This document shows positions 51,944 to 60,316 of a DNA stretch of 64,000 bases, piece after piece. Positions within the stretch are counted from its first letter, which is position 1. Every line of letters begins with the position of its first letter. The stretch spans positions 1-64,000 of the forward strand of contig CAYNRA010000001.1 in the NCBI GenBank assembly GCA_964399465.1. Direction: 5' to 3'. The notes under the pieces were generated by a model. That model was given only the letters and a program-made list of their open reading frames with translations. It was not told where the DNA came from and did not search any database. Both the position numbers and the translations under genes were made by a program. The DNA is from CAYNRA01 sp964399465. GTDB taxonomy: Bacteria > Bacteroidota > Bacteroidia > Cytophagales > Spirosomataceae.

Positions 51944-52190
51944 ACAATTTTTTAATTCATTTCGGGATTTTCCAGCGAATGTTTAAGTCTATGACAAATT
52001 TGGGCTCTAAAAGGTTAGTTCGGAGCAGGCGATTGGTGTAGAAAAAAGATAAATCAGATAATTGTATCGATGTAAATTGAAATGAGAGTAGGCTTTATGC
52101 AAAAAACAGAAGCCAAGTATAAATTATTTTCGGAAAAAAGAACAAGTAGACAAGGAAAACAGATAGTGAAAAACAATACCATTCAGCAAT

Positions 52191-52227
52191 NNNNNNNNNN
52201 GAGTTCAGACGTGTGCTCTTCCGATCT
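52191..52227. other. Scaffold gap and Illumina adapter remnant
   Basis: Ten Ns (52191-52200) are followed by 27 bases (52201-52227) identical to the 3' end of the TruSeq read-2 adapter (GAGTTCAGACGTGTGCTCTT then CCGATCT). Read on the minus strand it gives RSEEHTSEL, a known false C-terminus in protein databases. Real sequence resumes at 52228. Confidence 0.97.
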
Positions 52228-53607
52228 CAAAAAACGATTGGATAGGTTTTTTTGTACGTCATCACTTTCTGGGACAATCAAATAGTAGGGTATCTTTATG
52301 TAATAAAATAGGGAAATAGCTGCATTTAAGAGTCCAAAAAGTAAGAGAACTAGATGAACTTTCTGACCTGAAAACATATATTCTTCCCATATACTTGAAA
52401 ATACTACAAGTTTTCCAGTAAACCCTATGGTGGGAGGTAAACCAATGAGTGCAATAGCAATGATGACCGCTGACACTCCGAGCATTTTGTTGCTAGAAGC
52501 TCCTCCTTTGAAGGTATCTAGTTCAAAAGAGTTTTTGGTTCTGGCGAGTAAATCAATGAGCAAAAAGGCATTGATGGAGATAAACATGTACGTAAAAACA
52601 TAGACTTCAATGGCTCTTTCTGCACTTGAACTTTGAGAGGTAGTAAGTGCAACAAGAATAAACCCAGACTGAGCAATGGCAGAATAGCCAAGCATTCTTT
52701 TTGTGTTCTTCTGCCATAGTGCCGAGAAGTTACCGATTATCCATGATAAGAGTATGACCACACTTAAAGCAACTACGAAAGTACCTGCCAAGTGGGTTAA
52801 AATATCTTGGATAACAAATAATGTAGCAATTTTGGGAAGAATGGCTAAAAAAGAGGCAATCGGAGCGGGGATTGCTTCGTAGACGTCTGGTGTATATGTG
52901 TGAAATGGAGCAGCAGAAAGTTTAAAAAATAAACCAGCGAGTGAAAGAAATAAGGCAACTTGATGAGTCCAAGTGGTTTGATTTGTAGAGAAAAGTTGTT
53001 GTAAAGCTGTAAAATCTAGTTGGCCAGTAAACCCATACAGAAAGGATATTCCGTAAAGCATAACCGCTGAGCTAATGGCGCCTACGAGCAAGTATTTGAT
53101 ACCTGCCTCGGCGTGAACTTTCTGTCGGAAAAGTGCAACTAGCAGATAGGAACATATAGAAACAAACTCAATACTCACATAAAGCGATAGCCAATGGTTA
53201 GCCATGATAAGAAGAAACATGGAGGCAATTGTAGCCAAAAATAGGACAAAAAATTCTGTAGGAAGGCTATATTTCATACTCCAAAGATGAAGTGTCAACA
53301 GAATAGCCCCAATTGTTATAGCTTGTTTATACAAAATAGCCTTCTTAGTTAGAACAAAAAGTCCTTGAAATAAATAAATCGGGGAATTGTTGGAAGAAAA
53401 TACAATGTGTCCGAGTGAGAATGAAGTGAAGACCAAAACAAAGAATAACCCTGCGAGTGAAAGTAGTAAACCTGGACGAAATTGCTTTTCACTGAGTGAG
53501 GGTGAAAAAACAATGGCGAGTAAAAAGCCTATCGATGCAACAAAAAGGCCTATTTCAAGCCCGACATACGAAAAAGACTCAATGATTTGCACTAATTTAC
53601 TTTTCAT
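52228..53607 (-). CDS. nuoN: NADH-quinone oxidoreductase subunit N (C-terminus lost to gap)
   Basis: 460 real residues are visible from the ATG at 53607. About 13 membrane helices can be drawn. Core features match NuoN: MANHWLSLYVSIEFVSICSYLLVALFR, AGIKYLLVGAISSAVMLYG, YTPDVYEAIPAPIASFLAILPKIA (helix 7-8 region with broken helix) and MLGYSAIAQSGFILVAL. The end reads YYLIVPESDDVQKNLSNRFL and then the adapter; the final helix is missing. NuoN is one of three antiporter-like proton-pumping subunits of complex I. It starts 8 bases after nuoM ends. Confidence 0.93.
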
Positions 53608-53615
53608 TCGTCAAT

Positions 53616-55199
53616 TTAAAAAAAGTTAACAATATGGTTCACAGTAGATTCAATACTGTTGAAGAGTATAGAAGGGAAAATGCCAAAAGTAACTGCTGCA
53701 ATGGCAAGAGAAATTAGCATAACCTTTTCCCGAAATTGAACATCTTGTAATTCTTGGGGCAAGGATGTATGAACAGCCCACTCACCCATAAACATGCGTT
53801 GTAGTGTCCATAGTAGATAGGCTGCACCGAGTACAATACCCAAAGAGGCTGCTACAGGCCATATAAATGAAATATATGAACTATTGAACGCCCCAAAAAG
53901 GGTGAAAAACTCGCCAATGAACCCGGAGAAAAGTGGTAACCCAAGAGATCCAAAAAAAGCAATAGCTGTTAAGAATGTATATACGGGCATATGTGTAGCG
54001 AGTCCGCTGTAATTGGCAATTTGTCGGTCATGCGTTCTGTCGTAAAGTACACCAGCTACAAGAAAGAGCATGGAGGATAAAATTCCGTGGCTAAACATTT
54101 GGTAAATTGCGCCAGATATGCCCTCCGTATTTCCAGCCGCGAAGCCTAAAAATACAAACCCCATGTGTGAGACAGAAGAATAGGCAACTAACTTTTTTAG
54201 GTCTGTTTGTGCTAATGCGTTCAATGCTCCATAGAGAATAGAAAGTACGCCAAATGCAGCAACGACGGTAGAGAAATCTTTCGCGGCATCAGGGAGAAAA
54301 ATATATCCTGTGCGAAGTAAACCGTAACCGCCCACTTTCAGTAAGATTCCCGCTAAAACAACCGATACAGGTGTCGGAGCCTCTACGTGTGCATCCGGTA
54401 GCCAAGTGTGTAATGGAACCATCGGTAATTTTATGCCAAAGCCAATCAGAAGGAGTAAGAAAACAAAGTGACGACCAGTAAGTCCTACAATCTCAGTGTG
54501 ATTAGTGAATGCCAGAAGCGAATCGGGTAAAATACTTTTTACATTAGCTAGAATTCTGAAATCAAATGAGTGAACAGTTGCACTAAGTTGGTCTGGGACT
54601 ATGTAGGTGGTATCCTGTACAGACATCCCTAAAATAATTACAGCTACAAGGATAAAAATGGAACCAACCAAGGTATAGATGAAAAACTTAATAGAGGCAT
54701 ATGAACGGTTTTCTCCTCCCCATATAGCAATTAGAAAATACATGGGAAGTAACATGAATTCAAAGAACAAGAAGAACAAGAAAAAGTCAAGTGCTACAAA
54801 ACAGCCCATAATAGCACTTGAAAGAAATAAGTATAAAGACAAGTACATCCGTTCTTTGTGCTGGATTGAGAACGAGGAGATTGCACCAATGACGAGAACA
54901 GCCGCAGCCAATAAAATCATAGGAAGGCTTATTCCGTCAATACCCAGTACGTATCGAATAAGAATGCGGTGGTTTTGGGACAATTCAAGTGATATCCACG
55001 GAATATCTTCTACAAATTGATAGGTAGAGAGTGAATTATCAAAGTTTAAGTACAATGTGAATACAGTCAGAAGATTAATCATCGAGACAATCAGAACAAT
55101 CCATTTGAAAGTATTTTTGTATACCTCAGGTAAGAAGAGGAGAATTAATCCTACGACCAAAGGTAAAAATATGAGACTCGAGAGTAAATAATTGTTCAT
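53616..55199 (-). CDS. nuoM: NADH-quinone oxidoreductase subunit M
   Basis: 527 residues, 13-14 membrane helices. FFEFMLLPMYFLIAIWGGENRSYASIKFFIYTLVGSI carries the key Glu and Lys of the proton path, LPDAHVEAPTPVSVVLAGILLKVGGYGLLR is the helix 7-8 signature, and KKLVAYSSVSHMGFVFLG follows. NuoM is the middle proton-pumping antiporter-like subunit. It is 61 bases downstream of nuoL and 8 bases upstream of nuoN, so the three form one operon. Confidence 0.97.
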   Translation of the reverse strand: MNNYLLSSLIFLPLVVGLILLFLPEVYKNTFKWIVLIVSMINLLTVFTLYLNFDNSLSTYQFVEDIPWISLELSQNHRILIRYVLGIDGISLPMILLAAAVLVIGAISSFSIQHKERMYLSLYLFLSSAIMGCFVALDFFLFFLFFEFMLLPMYFLIAIWGGENRSYASIKFFIYTLVGSIFILVAVIILGMSVQDTTYIVPDQLSATVHSFDFRILANVKSILPDSLLAFTNHTEIVGLTGRHFVFLLLLIGFGIKLPMVPLHTWLPDAHVEAPTPVSVVLAGILLKVGGYGLLRTGYIFLPDAAKDFSTVVAAFGVLSILYGALNALAQTDLKKLVAYSSVSHMGFVFLGFAAGNTEGISGAIYQMFSHGILSSMLFLVAGVLYDRTHDRQIANYSGLATHMPVYTFLTAIAFFGSLGLPLFSGFIGEFFTLFGAFNSSYISFIWPVAASLGIVLGAAYLLWTLQRMFMGEWAVHTSLPQELQDVQFREKVMLISLAIAAVTFGIFPSILFNSIESTVNHIVNFF

Positions 55200-55260
55200 A
55201 AAAATTAAATCGGGTGACCAAAAAAAGTGGGTTCGTTTCTTACTTATTTCAAGATGAAAA

Positions 55261-57375
55261 TTAGAAGCTAATAAATAGGATCAAGATGAGGACGAGCATA
55301 AATAAAAACATGGCACCAATATACAGTTGTACTGCTCCACCTTGTATTTGTTTCGTTCGCTTTCCAATCCAACCAATGCCTTTATACATACCTCGTACAG
55401 AACCATCAACAAAATAGTATTCAAGTTTAGAAAGATAATGACTCAATGATAAAAATCCTGCAACTACCTTCTTGATGAAATATTCAATACCTTTTTCATC
55501 AGTCCATTTGGAAACAAAAGATAGCCCTGTCACAGACTGAGCAACTTGTATCGTGTCTTCTTGTGTAGATTGGCTAGGTAAATGTATAATGAGAAAAGAA
55601 ACAATTCTATAATAGATGAAATCTAAAAAGAAATGACGAAGACGAAGCTGTTGCCAAAAGGTAGGTGGCTCAGGATAGGGTCTGTTTTGTCCATATCGGC
55701 TTTTAGTCCATTCATACCCCCAAAGCGTGCTCAATAATGTGAGTGAAGCTGCTATATAAGGAAGGGGCGTGAAGTGAGACATAGAAAGGGGGAAAATCTG
55801 AAAAAACCAACTCGCTTCTCCATCCAATGGATTAATGGAAAAGAAGAAGAAAAAAGAAGAAATAACAAGTAGGGTAATAGCAATTTCTTTTAATGTAACT
55901 TGCTGAATACGAGTGGATAATTTTGGTTTATTCAGGGTTTCTGCTTCTTCATCATTGGCAGCTACAAGAATATCTATTCGCTCTTTTATTTGTTGGTAAG
56001 CAGTAGTGAAAAGATAACTAAGGTCTGATCGTAGGCTACTATCTTTTCTGTTTAAGAAGATAAGATACACTTGGCGGGTTACATAGAAAGCTGTAATGGC
56101 AGAAATGACTAAGAATAACATGGGCAATAGCCAAGCGAAAGGTGTTGCTTGTTTCTCAGCCCATTGTACCGTAGCAAGGAGAAGAATATCCTTTGAAATA
56201 AAGCCACTCAGCAGTGGAAAGCCAGCAAGAGAAGCGGAACAAACGCCAAAGGCAAAAAATAAGTAAGGATGTGAATGAATAATCCCACCCATTTTTCGCA
56301 TATCTTGATGGTGAAATAAATGTATGATATTTCCTGCTGTTAAGAAAAGACCTGCCTTGAAAAAGGCATGTGTAGTCAAATGAAGTAGAGAGGCAGAAGT
56401 GGCACCCACACCTATACCAATGAGCATGAGACCCAATTGTGAAATGGTCGAATAGGCCAATACTTTCTTGATATCAAATTGAGCGGTAGCAGATAGAGCA
56501 CCTAGTAGTGCTGTAGCCAAGCCAATACCAATAAAAACGTATTGATTTAAGGGCGTCACCAAAAAATCCAGACGTGCGAGTACAAATAATCCTGCTACTA
56601 CCATGGTAGCTGCATGAATTAATGCAGATGCTGGGGTAGGTCCTTCCATTGCATCAGGCAGCCAAACTTGTAATGGAAATTGGGCTGATTTTCCAAGTAT
56701 ACCGATTAGGAATAATAGGCCAATCCATGTGACACGCGAAGAATCCATTTGTTGCACAAGCATTTCAATGGTCTGTAGAGATGTAGTCTTTGTGGTATGT
56801 AGTAATAAGAAGAGACCAAATAAAAAGCCTATATCTCCGATTCGATTCACTAAAAAAGCTTTTAAAGAGGCGTTTGTTGCCTTTTTTCGTTCGTACCAAA
56901 AGCCAATTAGTAAATAAGATGAAACACTGACTAACTCCCAAAAGAAAAAGAGTTGAAATAAATTGCCTGAAATGACAATGCCAATCATGGCGAATAAAAA
57001 TAAATTCAAGTAAGCAAAGTAACGTCCAAAGCTCTTGTCACCACTCATGTAGCGAATAGAATAGAGTTGTACAAGTGTCCCAATACATTGAACTAAGAAA
57101 AGTAACAATAAAGTTAATGGATTGATGATTAGTTCGATATAAAACGTAAACTTCCCCAACTGAAACCAATTCCATGATGCGTAAATAGGGTCTTTGTAGC
57201 GAGAGATAACATCTAACGTGAAAAGTAGGCCAATGATACTGATGAATGAGGAAACCAAACCAATCAGTGACTCGTCCCATTTATTGCGCACTAAATAAAG
57301 TACACAAGCCCCAGCCAAATAAAAGAGGAGTGAATATAATATCGCGTGGTACGTAACCATGTTATCTAAAAGCAC
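55261..57375 (-). CDS. nuoL: NADH-quinone oxidoreductase subunit L
   Basis: 704 residues with about 16 membrane segments. FFFWELVSVSSYLLIGFWYERKKATNASLKAFLVNRIGD (key Glu/Lys), LPDAMEGPTPASALIHAATMVVAGLFVLARL and HLTTHAFFKAGLFLTAGNIIHLFHH are NuoL signatures. The C-terminal third contains the lateral amphipathic helix and final transmembrane helix (IGAMFLFMLVLILILFISF). NuoL is the distal proton-pumping subunit. The other complex I genes (nuoA-K) are not upstream: lhgO lies there, on the same strand, with a palindrome and likely promoter between them. Confidence 0.97.
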   Translation of the reverse strand: MLLDNMVTYHAILYSLLFYLAGACVLYLVRNKWDESLIGLVSSFISIIGLLFTLDVISRYKDPIYASWNWFQLGKFTFYIELIINPLTLLLLFLVQCIGTLVQLYSIRYMSGDKSFGRYFAYLNLFLFAMIGIVISGNLFQLFFFWELVSVSSYLLIGFWYERKKATNASLKAFLVNRIGDIGFLFGLFLLLHTTKTTSLQTIEMLVQQMDSSRVTWIGLLFLIGILGKSAQFPLQVWLPDAMEGPTPASALIHAATMVVAGLFVLARLDFLVTPLNQYVFIGIGLATALLGALSATAQFDIKKVLAYSTISQLGLMLIGIGVGATSASLLHLTTHAFFKAGLFLTAGNIIHLFHHQDMRKMGGIIHSHPYLFFAFGVCSASLAGFPLLSGFISKDILLLATVQWAEKQATPFAWLLPMLFLVISAITAFYVTRQVYLIFLNRKDSSLRSDLSYLFTTAYQQIKERIDILVAANDEEAETLNKPKLSTRIQQVTLKEIAITLLVISSFFFFFSINPLDGEASWFFQIFPLSMSHFTPLPYIAASLTLLSTLWGYEWTKSRYGQNRPYPEPPTFWQQLRLRHFFLDFIYYRIVSFLIIHLPSQSTQEDTIQVAQSVTGLSFVSKWTDEKGIEYFIKKVVAGFLSLSHYLSKLEYYFVDGSVRGMYKGIGWIGKRTKQIQGGAVQLYIGAMFLFMLVLILILFISF

Positions 57376-57466
57376 GGAGGCTATTGGGTGAAACAGTATG
57401 AATGACTCAATCTATTGAATGCTGAAAGAGAAACTTGTCTTTGTGTATTTTTTCTCCTTTCCCACA

Positions 57467-57509
57467 ATCTTTGCATTTCTCTACTAAAATACTAGAGAAA
57501 TGCAAAGAT
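57467..57509. repeat. 17-bp perfect inverted repeat at the nuoLMN promoter
   Basis: 57467-57483 and 57493-57509 (arm starts ATCTTTGCATTT, ends TCTCTA) are perfect complements with a 9-base spacer. On the minus strand the outer arm overlaps TATCTTTG (57510-57503), a full match to the -7 element. The hairpin is not followed by a T-run on the minus strand, so it does not look like a usual lhgO terminator. An operator for a dimeric regulator is possible. Confidence 0.8.
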
Positions 57510-57544
57510 ACGTTTTTTGATAAATAACCGCGCTCAATCTGGTA

Positions 57545-58744
57545 TTAAAACCGTTTTAGAGCCAAATCGCTGACGGTAGATCCTATGGATAAAGAAGAAG
57601 TAGCTGCTGGCGAAGGCGCATTACAAATATTAATGGCTTGTTGGTTTTCCAGAATGGCAAAATCATCAAGTAAACCACCTGTTCTGTCACAAGCTTGTGC
57701 GCGTACTCCTGCACCACCAGGCTTGAGATCTTCCTCCCTAATTTCTGGAATAAGTTCTTGCAATGCTTTTGTGAACGCTGCCTTAGAAAAAGAACGATAA
57801 AACTCTCCAATACCTGTTTGCCAGTATTTTAAAGCTACTTTTCTAAACCCAGGCCATGCCAAAGTCTCTCCTAATTCTTTCCAGTTAACTTGTGTTTTCT
57901 TATAGGACTCCCGCCCAAATGCCATTACTGCATTCGGACCTGCTTCTACACCACCTTGAATCATCCGCGTGAAATGAACGCCTAAGAAAGGGAAATTAGG
58001 GTCAGGAACTGGATAAATAAGATTACGAACTAAATGATGTTTTTCAGGTATAAGTTCATAATATTCCCCTCTAAATGGAGTGATTCGTAGATTGATTTCT
58101 TCGCTCTCAGTCAATTGGGCTACTTTGTCTGAGTACAATCCTGCACAATTGATGATCAGTTTTGTTTCGTGACTTCCTTTTGTTGTCACAACCGTAGAAA
58201 TACCATGCACAGTTGAAACAGACGTTACTTTTTCATTGAAATGGATTTTTGCCCCTTTCTCTAGAATAAGTTGTTCTAGCTTTTGGCATACAACGGTGTA
58301 ATCAATGATACCCGTTTGAGGAACCCATAACCCTGCTAGTCCAGCCACATGTGGTTCGATTTCACGCATTTGCTCGACAGTAAGCTTACGTATTCCATCC
58401 AGTTTATTCTGAATGCCTCTCTCATGAAGCCCCGCTAATATAGGTAGTTGATTCTCTCGTGTGGCGACAACAATTTTTCCACAAAGCTCATAAGGAACTT
58501 CATGTGTTTCACAAAACTGAATTAGTTGATGATAGCCATTAATACAGTTTGTTGCCTTTAAACTCCCTGGTTTATAATACAAGCCAGAGTGAATAACACC
58601 ACTGTTATGTCCTGTTTGATGAGCCGCAACTCGGTCTTCCTTCTCTATAACAGTAATCCGAAGACGTGGATTTTTCTCAATTAATTGATAGGCTGTGGCT
58701 AAGCCAACAATCCCACCTCCAACAATAACAACATCGTTTGTCAT
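57545..58744 (-). CDS. lhgO: L-2-hydroxyglutarate oxidase
   Basis: 399 residues from the ATG at 58744 (MTNDVVIVGGGIVGLATAYQLIEKN, the FAD-binding GxGxxG). A longer start at 58798 is unlikely. Family signatures: AAHQTGHNSGVIHSGLYYKPGSLKA near residue 45, PFRGEYYELIPEKHHLVRNLIYPVPDPNFPFLGVHFTRMIQG in the middle, and GVRAQACDRTGGLLDDF with ICNAPSPAATSSLSIGS at the end. It oxidises L-2-hydroxyglutarate to 2-oxoglutarate and passes electrons to the quinone pool. Its position next to complex I genes suits respiratory coupling. Divergent from the small lipoprotein gene. Confidence 0.94.
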   Translation of the reverse strand: MTNDVVIVGGGIVGLATAYQLIEKNPRLRITVIEKEDRVAAHQTGHNSGVIHSGLYYKPGSLKATNCINGYHQLIQFCETHEVPYELCGKIVVATRENQLPILAGLHERGIQNKLDGIRKLTVEQMREIEPHVAGLAGLWVPQTGIIDYTVVCQKLEQLILEKGAKIHFNEKVTSVSTVHGISTVVTTKGSHETKLIINCAGLYSDKVAQLTESEEINLRITPFRGEYYELIPEKHHLVRNLIYPVPDPNFPFLGVHFTRMIQGGVEAGPNAVMAFGRESYKKTQVNWKELGETLAWPGFRKVALKYWQTGIGEFYRSFSKAAFTKALQELIPEIREEDLKPGGAGVRAQACDRTGGLLDDFAILENQQAINICNAPSPAATSSLSIGSTVSDLALKRF

Positions 58745-58761
58745 AATTAAGTACAATAAAT

Positions 58762-58793
58762 TTTGGCGAATTGGTTTCGCAAACTTAAATTTG
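58762..58793 (+). promoter_or_regulatory. Promoter of the small lipoprotein gene
   Basis: TTTG at 58762-58765 and TAAATTTG at 58786-58793 with 20 bases between them match the phylum's consensus; the ATG lies 27 bases downstream. Confidence 0.75.
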
Positions 58794-58803
58794 TGCAAAT
58801 TTA
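58780..58803 (-). promoter_or_regulatory. -7-like elements for lhgO on the opposite strand
   Basis: On the minus strand two TAnnTTTG matches occur, TAAATTTG (58803-58796) and TAAGTTTG (58787-58780), the second leaving a leader of about 30 bases before the lhgO ATG. They overlap the plus-strand promoter, so the two divergent genes may compete for polymerase. No -33 partner is clear. Confidence 0.45.
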
Positions 58804-58820
58804 CAGACCATTAGTCGGAC

Positions 58821-59072
58821 ATGAAAAAAAATATTCTTTTATTATTCGCGATATTCTCCGTTTCTCTAGCTTCTTGTAGCTACCAGAAGAACAATACCAT
58901 CAAACAAGACGATGTCCGTGAGGGCGATGAATGGGTATATGGTGTTCATCCTGATTCTTCTGCACAACAGTTGAAAAATGTTTACACGGAAAAACCTGAG
59001 TTGGAAAATAAAGCCAATCAAATCCGTGAAAAATTATTTGGAGACAACGGCGCTATCACAGAAGGAGCATAA
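58821..59072 (+). CDS. Small lipoprotein, unknown function
   Basis: 83 residues. MKKNILLLFAIFSVSLASCSYQKN is a lipoprotein signal with Cys at residue 19 (LASC). The mature part is polar and acidic, including QDDVREGDEWVYGVHPDSSAQQLKNVYTEKPELENK. I do not recognise a family. It has a clear promoter before it and a strong hairpin terminator after it, so it is a single-gene unit. Confidence 0.75.
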   Translation: MKKNILLLFAIFSVSLASCSYQKNNTIKQDDVREGDEWVYGVHPDSSAQQLKNVYTEKPELENKANQIREKLFGDNGAITEGA

Positions 59073-59091
59073 GCTCACTGTTTGTGTATTC

Positions 59092-59145
59092 AAGTGAAAT
59101 CATCTTATCATTTCGGTAAATGCATAAGGCGATTTCACTTTTTTA
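59092..59145 (+). terminator. Intrinsic terminator of the small lipoprotein gene
   Basis: A long hairpin: the outer 10-bp stem (59092-59101 with 59131-59140, AAGTGAAATC/GATTTCACTT), an inner CTTAT/ATAAG extension, a CATTT/AAATG tip, then a T-run (59139-59144). Confidence 0.88.
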
Positions 59146-59183
59146 TATTTACTCAATTTTTTAATTTTTGATTGTCGTAAAAT

Positions 59184-60245
59184 ATGAACATAGCTCTTGT
59201 AACTGGCTCAGCTGGTTTAATTGGAAGTGAATCCGTTGCCTTTTTATCCGAAAAGTTTGACTTAGTTGTCGGTATTGATAACGATCTACGCCAATACTTC
59301 TTTGGTGCAGAAGCTTCTACAGACTGGAATCGCAACCGTATCCAAGAAGCATTCACTAACTACAAACATTATTCGGCAGACATCCGATCAGAGGAGGCTA
59401 TTGGAGCTATCTTTGCCGAATATGGTCAGGATATAAAGTTAGTTGTACACACAGCAGCACAACCAAGTCACGACTGGGCAGCTAGAGAACCCTTTATGGA
59501 TTTTACTGTCAATGCAAATGGTACATTGGTTATGCTTGAAATGACCCGTAAATATTGTCCTGAAGCTGTTTTTATATTTACTTCTACGAACAAGGTTTAC
59601 GGTGATAACCCGAACTTCTTGCCACTCGTTGAGTTAGAGTCTCGTTGGGAAATTGATGAAAATCACGCATACTTTACGAATGGGATTGACGAAGAAATGA
59701 GTATTGATCATACCAAACACTCACTCTTTGGTGCATCTAAGGTTGCAGCAGACGTCTTGGTTCAAGAATATGGTCGCTATTTTGGAATGAAAACCGGTGT
59801 CTTCCGTGGAGGATGCTTGACAGGCCCCAATCATTCTGGTGCTCAATTACATGGGTTTTTAGCTTATCTAATGAAATGTGCCATCACTAAAAGCCATTAT
59901 ACTATTTTTGGTTATAAAGGGAAACAAGTTCGTGACAATATTCATTCGTGGGATTTGGTAAATATGTTCTGGCATTTCTATCAAAATCCGAGAGCCGGAG
60001 AGGTTTACAATGCAGGTGGAGGTAGATTCTCTAATTGTTCTATGCTAGAAGGTATCACACTCTGTGAAGAAATTACAGGAAATAAGATGAACTATAGCTA
60101 TTCAGAAACTAATCGCATTGGTGACCATATTTGGTATATCTCTGATTTATCTAAGTTCAAAGCGCATTATCCTGATTGGGACTGGAAATATGATCTAAAG
60201 ACAACGCTAGCGCAAATGCATGATAACATTAGCAAACGCGTTTGA
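59184..60245 (+). CDS. NAD-dependent sugar-nucleotide epimerase (CDP-paratose epimerase-like, short-chain family)
   Basis: 353 residues of the extended SDR fold. MNIALVTGSAGLIGSESVAF binds NAD and VVGIDNDLRQYFFG supplies the Asp that favours NAD. FTSTNKVYGDNP is the Ser/Thr-containing strand of the active site. The usual catalytic Tyr-x-x-x-Lys is replaced by Phe (SLFGASK), so the Lys is kept and the Tyr lost. Segments RGGCLTGPNHSGAQLHGFLAY and GYKGKQVRDNIHSWDLVN resemble CDP-tyvelose (paratose) 2-epimerases. It is probably active in surface sugar synthesis, though the substrate is uncertain. A terminator follows. Confidence 0.85.
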   Translation: MNIALVTGSAGLIGSESVAFLSEKFDLVVGIDNDLRQYFFGAEASTDWNRNRIQEAFTNYKHYSADIRSEEAIGAIFAEYGQDIKLVVHTAAQPSHDWAAREPFMDFTVNANGTLVMLEMTRKYCPEAVFIFTSTNKVYGDNPNFLPLVELESRWEIDENHAYFTNGIDEEMSIDHTKHSLFGASKVAADVLVQEYGRYFGMKTGVFRGGCLTGPNHSGAQLHGFLAYLMKCAITKSHYTIFGYKGKQVRDNIHSWDLVNMFWHFYQNPRAGEVYNAGGGRFSNCSMLEGITLCEEITGNKMNYSYSETNRIGDHIWYISDLSKFKAHYPDWDWKYDLKTTLAQMHDNISKRV

Positions 60246-60261
60246 CAAATGAGCTAAAAAG

Positions 60262-60294
60262 AAAAAAGCGTCCTTGATACAAGAACGCTTTTTT
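60262..60294. terminator. Intrinsic terminator
   Basis: A 15-bp near-perfect stem (60262-60276 with 60280-60294, core AGCGT, one mismatch) with a 3-base loop and A/T runs, between the epimerase gene (plus) and the convergent ABC permease gene (minus, ends 60317). Confidence 0.88.
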
Positions 60295-60316
60295 TATTTG
60301 GAAGAAAATTAGTGAA

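Noticed and set aside
52082..52190. A 67-codon plus-strand frame upstream of the TonB receptor that runs through the gap into the adapter
   Set aside because: Its second half is adapter sequence and antisense nuoN, so it is an artefact of the false join.
57038..57280. An 80-codon frame inside nuoL
   Set aside because: Out-of-frame shadow with no initiation signal; nuoL motifs run through the region without interruption.
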